Assembly (NCBI GenBank): GCA_020631105.1
Contig: JAHDHW010000014.1
Span: 1 to 48,330, forward strand
Origin: Saprospiraceae bacterium
GTDB lineage: Bacteria > Bacteroidota > Bacteroidia > Chitinophagales > Saprospiraceae
DNA length: 48,330 bases
Direction of reading: 5' to 3'
Shown: positions 45,408 to 48,330 of the stretch, piece after piece
Layout: each line of letters starts with the position of its first letter
Position numbering within the stretch: the stretch's first letter is position 1
Position numbers and translations under genes: made by a program
Notes under the pieces: generated by a model
The model's input: the letters and a program-made list of their open reading frames with translations, nothing else
What the model was told of the DNA's origin: nothing
Databases searched by the model: none

Positions 45408-48089
45408 TTATTTAATAAACCGATAGGTACATTTCACCAGAAATATATTGTGCGGTTTCTTTGTAAACATATTATCAACAAGACTTGGAATCAAACGATC
45501 GTTCGGGTCGCCAAACGTTGTTTTTCCTTGTGACCAGACCAGAAATAATTCTGAGCCAGGGATATATTCCCACCTCGCAACCAGATTAGAACGAAACTGT
45601 GCGAAGTTGAAATCAGGGTTTCCGATTTCATAATCCAGCACACTATCCAGATTTTCATCTACCTGATATACATCTTTATTCGAGTTATAGCTGATTTGTT
45701 GTTCATCATATAGTGCGTAACGATCGGTTGCTTCCGAGGCCAAGGGATCCATTATGTATTTGAAATTGGAGTATCGCCCTCTCGAAATAAATGGTTGCCC
45801 CCAATATTGTAATGACATGTTTGGCCGTATGGTTAGGTTCAATCGAATGGACATACTCAGGGTCTTTTGATCAATCGTTGCATTGACATAGCGAACGTCA
45901 TCGTTATAGTCAATATTATTAACATACTGAACATCATCTCTATTCAAATTCAGGCTCGGCCCTACCGACAAACGCAATATCTTCAGGGGCTGGTAATTAA
46001 CAAAAAAACGATAGTTTCTTACGCGCATGGATTCATCAAATGCCCAGGCGTTAAACATGTTAAATTCCAAAAATACTTTCTTCCCCTGATCTGTATAACC
46101 GTATAACCAGTTATTCATATTTGGTGAAAAACGGGTAGCTGGGCCACCTCTAAGTACCTGAGTTGAGATATCATACGGCTGAAAATTAGAGCCTGACCCT
46201 ATACCGTAGTTATTCTTGAAGCGAGCATGTGCATTGACATTCCACCCTCGATAAGTATGCAATCCGTCATAATTCCAGGCAAACCAATGGTTATAATTAA
46301 ATCGTACTTGCTGGAAGATTGAAAAGGCTTTGTCAATTCGGTATCCGGCCCAAAGAAAATGAATCATATAATCCGTACTACGCAAGAAACCGATATCGTT
46401 GAGTTCTAAGCCAGGGCTACGCCAGGTAACTCCGGTATCAAAATTGAATCGTTTTCCACCACCACCTTTTCCGATTTTGAGGGTTCCACCATTTCCAAAC
46501 AAGGTAGTCAGCGTAGTGTCTACTTGGAGATGATTAGCATCTACTCTTTGGTATAATCGCTCGAAGGAAGTTTGTGTTCGGGTAATCGCCTCAGTACTAC
46601 CGTTTACTCTACTCACTACAAGGTTACCAGAGGCATACCAAGTCTTATTTTTCCAGCGCTGAAGAAAATCAAGCCCTCCGGTATAAGCAGATTTGTGAAG
46701 AAAATCTAAGCCTGTATCGTCCAAAAAACGATTAGTAGAAGTAAACATTCCTCCGACTACTGTATTGCCTTCATTATAATCTTTCTGAACACGCCCTACA
46801 AAATAATTGGTCAAGGGCTCCACTACTTCTTCTCTGCGTTCGCCATTATAATCTATATCTGCTACTTCTTGTGCCGTAACTGTTTCGAGTATACCGATGG
46901 ATAAACCTTTTGAGTTCTTACCCGTCAACTTTGCGGCTCCTAAGATGGTGGTATTATTTGGTCGATCTGCATACTCTCCATCACTTAGACTTGGGTAGCC
47001 ATGTGGACTCCCACCAATACGTCTTGAATAAAATAATTGATCCCGGCCAAATGGTCCCCCAGCTTCTGCTGAAGTGATTCGATAATTAAAGATATTACGC
47101 CCTTCAATAAAGAACGGACGGCGCTCATTAAAGAAAACCTGAAAGCCGTCAAGATTTACAACAGATGGATCAGCTTCTACCTGTCCGAAATCCGGATTGA
47201 TTGTAAAATCTAAAGTAAGGTCACTGGTGATCCCAATTTTGCCATCTAGTCCAACCGAAAGCTTTTGTTTATTACCGGTAGCAAAAGGATTACCTTCCTC
47301 TTTTTCAAAAGATTCTGCCTTTGCCAAGATGTAGGGCATTATTTCAACTTGTCCCTGAGGTTTGATACCAGTGATACCATGTAACTCTCCAAAACTACCG
47401 ACCCAGCTGGCATTATTTCGAGGAACGAATTGCCAATTGGATTGCTGTTGATTTCGAAAGTCTCTGCGGTTAACCTGAATACCCCAGGTGTGATTTTCTT
47501 GATTACTAAAGCGTAACTGGCTCAGAGGAATCCTTGCTTCCGCGGTCCAGCCTTCTTCATTGTCTGCTGTTTCTACGTACCAGATCGGATCCCAGCTGGA
47601 ATCCCAGTTTTCTCCATCATTGGAGATCAACTCATCTCCTTTCACGCCTGCAGCAGTAATGGTAAATGAAAAAGCAGTACGCTTGTCAAAGTAACTATCA
47701 ATATTAATCTCTACCCAATCCCCTTCAAAACCATCGCGACGAGAAAGTCGCTTTTCAATTTTTTCGGGCTCCGGGTCATAACAACGAAAGGCAACGTAAA
47801 CGTTCTTTTGGTCATAGAGAATCTTGAATGCCGTTTGTACAGCCGGCTCTTCTCCTTCGTAAGGTTGGCGTTGTATAAACCCTGAGGTCCAGCCAACGTT
47901 TTGCCAGCAAGCTTCATCAAACTTGCCATCCAGTACAGGTGCTGCGCCTTCTACAGCTTTAGTATGGTAAATCTTCTTCTCAATTGTTTCTTCATTTGTT
48001 TCAGTGGCTTCTTGTGCAAAGGTTACTACAGGGAGTAAAAATAACAAGCAAATTAGCGAGTCGTAGATTATTGTTTTCATTAACTTCAT
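45408..48089 (-). CDS. DUF5916 outer-membrane protein with CBM9-type domain
   Basis: 893 residues. The signal peptide ends at TFAQ (about residue 26). Residues 40-240 form a family-9 carbohydrate-binding-like domain: PVLDGKFDEACWQN, KILYDQKNVYVAFRCYDPEP, VEINIDSYFDKRTAFSFTI and GWTAEARIPLSQLRF. From about residue 250 the chain is a DUF5916 beta-barrel: DFTINPDFGQVEADPSVVNL and FFNERRPFFIEGRNIF are family signatures. The barrel has alternating aromatic strands and ends in a strand finishing in an aromatic residue near the C-terminus (KCTYRFIK), as expected for an outer-membrane barrel. The family is common in Bacteroidota; the ligand is unknown. The true start could also be the second Met (MKTII), 3 codons in. 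Confidence 0.9.
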   Translation of the reverse strand: MKLMKTIIYDSLICLLFLLPVVTFAQEATETNEETIEKKIYHTKAVEGAAPVLDGKFDEACWQNVGWTSGFIQRQPYEGEEPAVQTAFKILYDQKNVYVAFRCYDPEPEKIEKRLSRRDGFEGDWVEINIDSYFDKRTAFSFTITAAGVKGDELISNDGENWDSSWDPIWYVETADNEEGWTAEARIPLSQLRFSNQENHTWGIQVNRRDFRNQQQSNWQFVPRNNASWVGSFGELHGITGIKPQGQVEIMPYILAKAESFEKEEGNPFATGNKQKLSVGLDGKIGITSDLTLDFTINPDFGQVEADPSVVNLDGFQVFFNERRPFFIEGRNIFNYRITSAEAGGPFGRDQLFYSRRIGGSPHGYPSLSDGEYADRPNNTTILGAAKLTGKNSKGLSIGILETVTAQEVADIDYNGERREEVVEPLTNYFVGRVQKDYNEGNTVVGGMFTSTNRFLDDTGLDFLHKSAYTGGLDFLQRWKNKTWYASGNLVVSRVNGSTEAITRTQTSFERLYQRVDANHLQVDTTLTTLFGNGGTLKIGKGGGGKRFNFDTGVTWRSPGLELNDIGFLRSTDYMIHFLWAGYRIDKAFSIFQQVRFNYNHWFAWNYDGLHTYRGWNVNAHARFKNNYGIGSGSNFQPYDISTQVLRGGPATRFSPNMNNWLYGYTDQGKKVFLEFNMFNAWAFDESMRVRNYRFFVNYQPLKILRLSVGPSLNLNRDDVQYVNNIDYNDDVRYVNATIDQKTLSMSIRLNLTIRPNMSLQYWGQPFISRGRYSNFKYIMDPLASEATDRYALYDEQQISYNSNKDVYQVDENLDSVLDYEIGNPDFNFAQFRSNLVARWEYIPGSELFLVWSQGKTTFGDPNDRLIPSLVDNMFTKKPHNIFLVKCTYRFIK

Positions 48090-48153
48090 TTTGTATGAAC
48101 TGGCAACTCAACTTCTATATCTCTATAGATGCAATATGCCAAAAAAGGGTGTG

Positions 48154-48169
48154 TGCATCCGGGGATGCA
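48154..48169. promoter_or_regulatory. Palindrome upstream of the DUF5916 gene
   Basis: TGCATCCGGGGATGCA is an inverted repeat with 7-bp arms and a 2-bp centre, 65 bp upstream of the ATG at 48089. It may be an operator. No exact TAnnTTTG box was found near it. The rest of 48090-48330 shows no gene. Confidence 0.35.
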
Positions 48170-48330
48170 ATAAAGTTCAATACATCATCTTTTGAAATTC
48201 GTAGAACTGATCAGGTTCTAAAGTGGGCAGTGGCGCCAGCTACCGCTTGTAATTGGAATACACCAAAAAGACTGATTAGAATAGGAGAAGTTGCAGGGAG
48301 AAGTGTTAAAATAAATTGGGATTCGATGAA

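Noticed and set aside
1-48330. CRISPR arrays, insertion sequences, phage or integrative elements, tRNA or rRNA genes
   Set aside because: No direct-repeat/spacer pattern, transposase, integrase, terminal inverted repeats or cloverleaf outside ssrA were seen on reading both strands.

Overview
The window comes from a Bacteroidota genome, most likely a marine or gliding member of the Saprospiraceae/Lewinella type. The placement is my inference. It rests on secreted proteins with type IX secretion (T9SS) C-terminal sorting domains of both A and B type, a short primary sigma factor without region 1.1, promoters of the TTTG-N19-TAnnTTTG type, almost no Shine-Dalgarno sequences, lipoproteins with relaxed lipoboxes, and a tmRNA whose tag starts with Gly.

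Layout. (1) 1-7355, minus: a giant T9SS type B surface protein with two seven-repeat propeller-like blocks separated and followed by Ig-like/HYR domains. The window cuts off only its last few codons. (2) 7896-20297, plus: a compact natural-product locus. One 3882-residue hybrid NRPS/PKS has the order A-PCP-sulfotransferase-KS-AT-ACP-aminotransferase-C-A-PCP-thioesterase. An Sfp-type phosphopantetheinyl transferase follows 12 bp later. (3) 20382-29417, plus: two T9SS type A proteins, one of 2214 residues with a PQQ-type sugar dehydrogenase head and a long train of PKD, discoidin, PA14, Ig-like and three F-type lectin-like domains. (4) 29455-32523: a small DUF6483-like protein, a di-haem cytochrome c peroxidase lipoprotein with a consensus promoter, ssrA (tmRNA), and a small secreted protein. 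(5) 32891-48089: mostly housekeeping genes (a LYS1/alanine-dehydrogenase-type enzyme, purC, rpoD, pnp, rpsO, mazG) mixed with lipoproteins, a degenerate Nudix protein, an MFS-like membrane protein, an NqrM-like small protein and a DUF5916/CBM9 outer-membrane protein.

The most interesting object is the assembly line at 7896-19544. Read as collinear, it loads a substrate on PCP1, offers it to an in-line sulfotransferase related to those of curacin/olefin-synthase systems, extends it once with (probably) malonyl-CoA, transaminates the beta-ketone on the ACP, couples the beta-amino acid to a second amino acid and releases the product by thioesterase. There is no KR, DH, ER or methyltransferase. 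The predicted product is a small, very polar, possibly sulfated beta-amino (or beta,gamma-diamino) dipeptide. A sulfotransferase between a loading PCP and a KS is not an arrangement I know from a characterised pathway.

Several gene starts are set here from local evidence (promoter boxes, terminators, signal peptides) rather than from the longest reading frame: purC, rpsO, the SH3b lipoprotein and the 36750 gene. Three genes appear to start with GTG or TTG. No rRNA, tRNA, CRISPR array, insertion sequence or integrase was seen.
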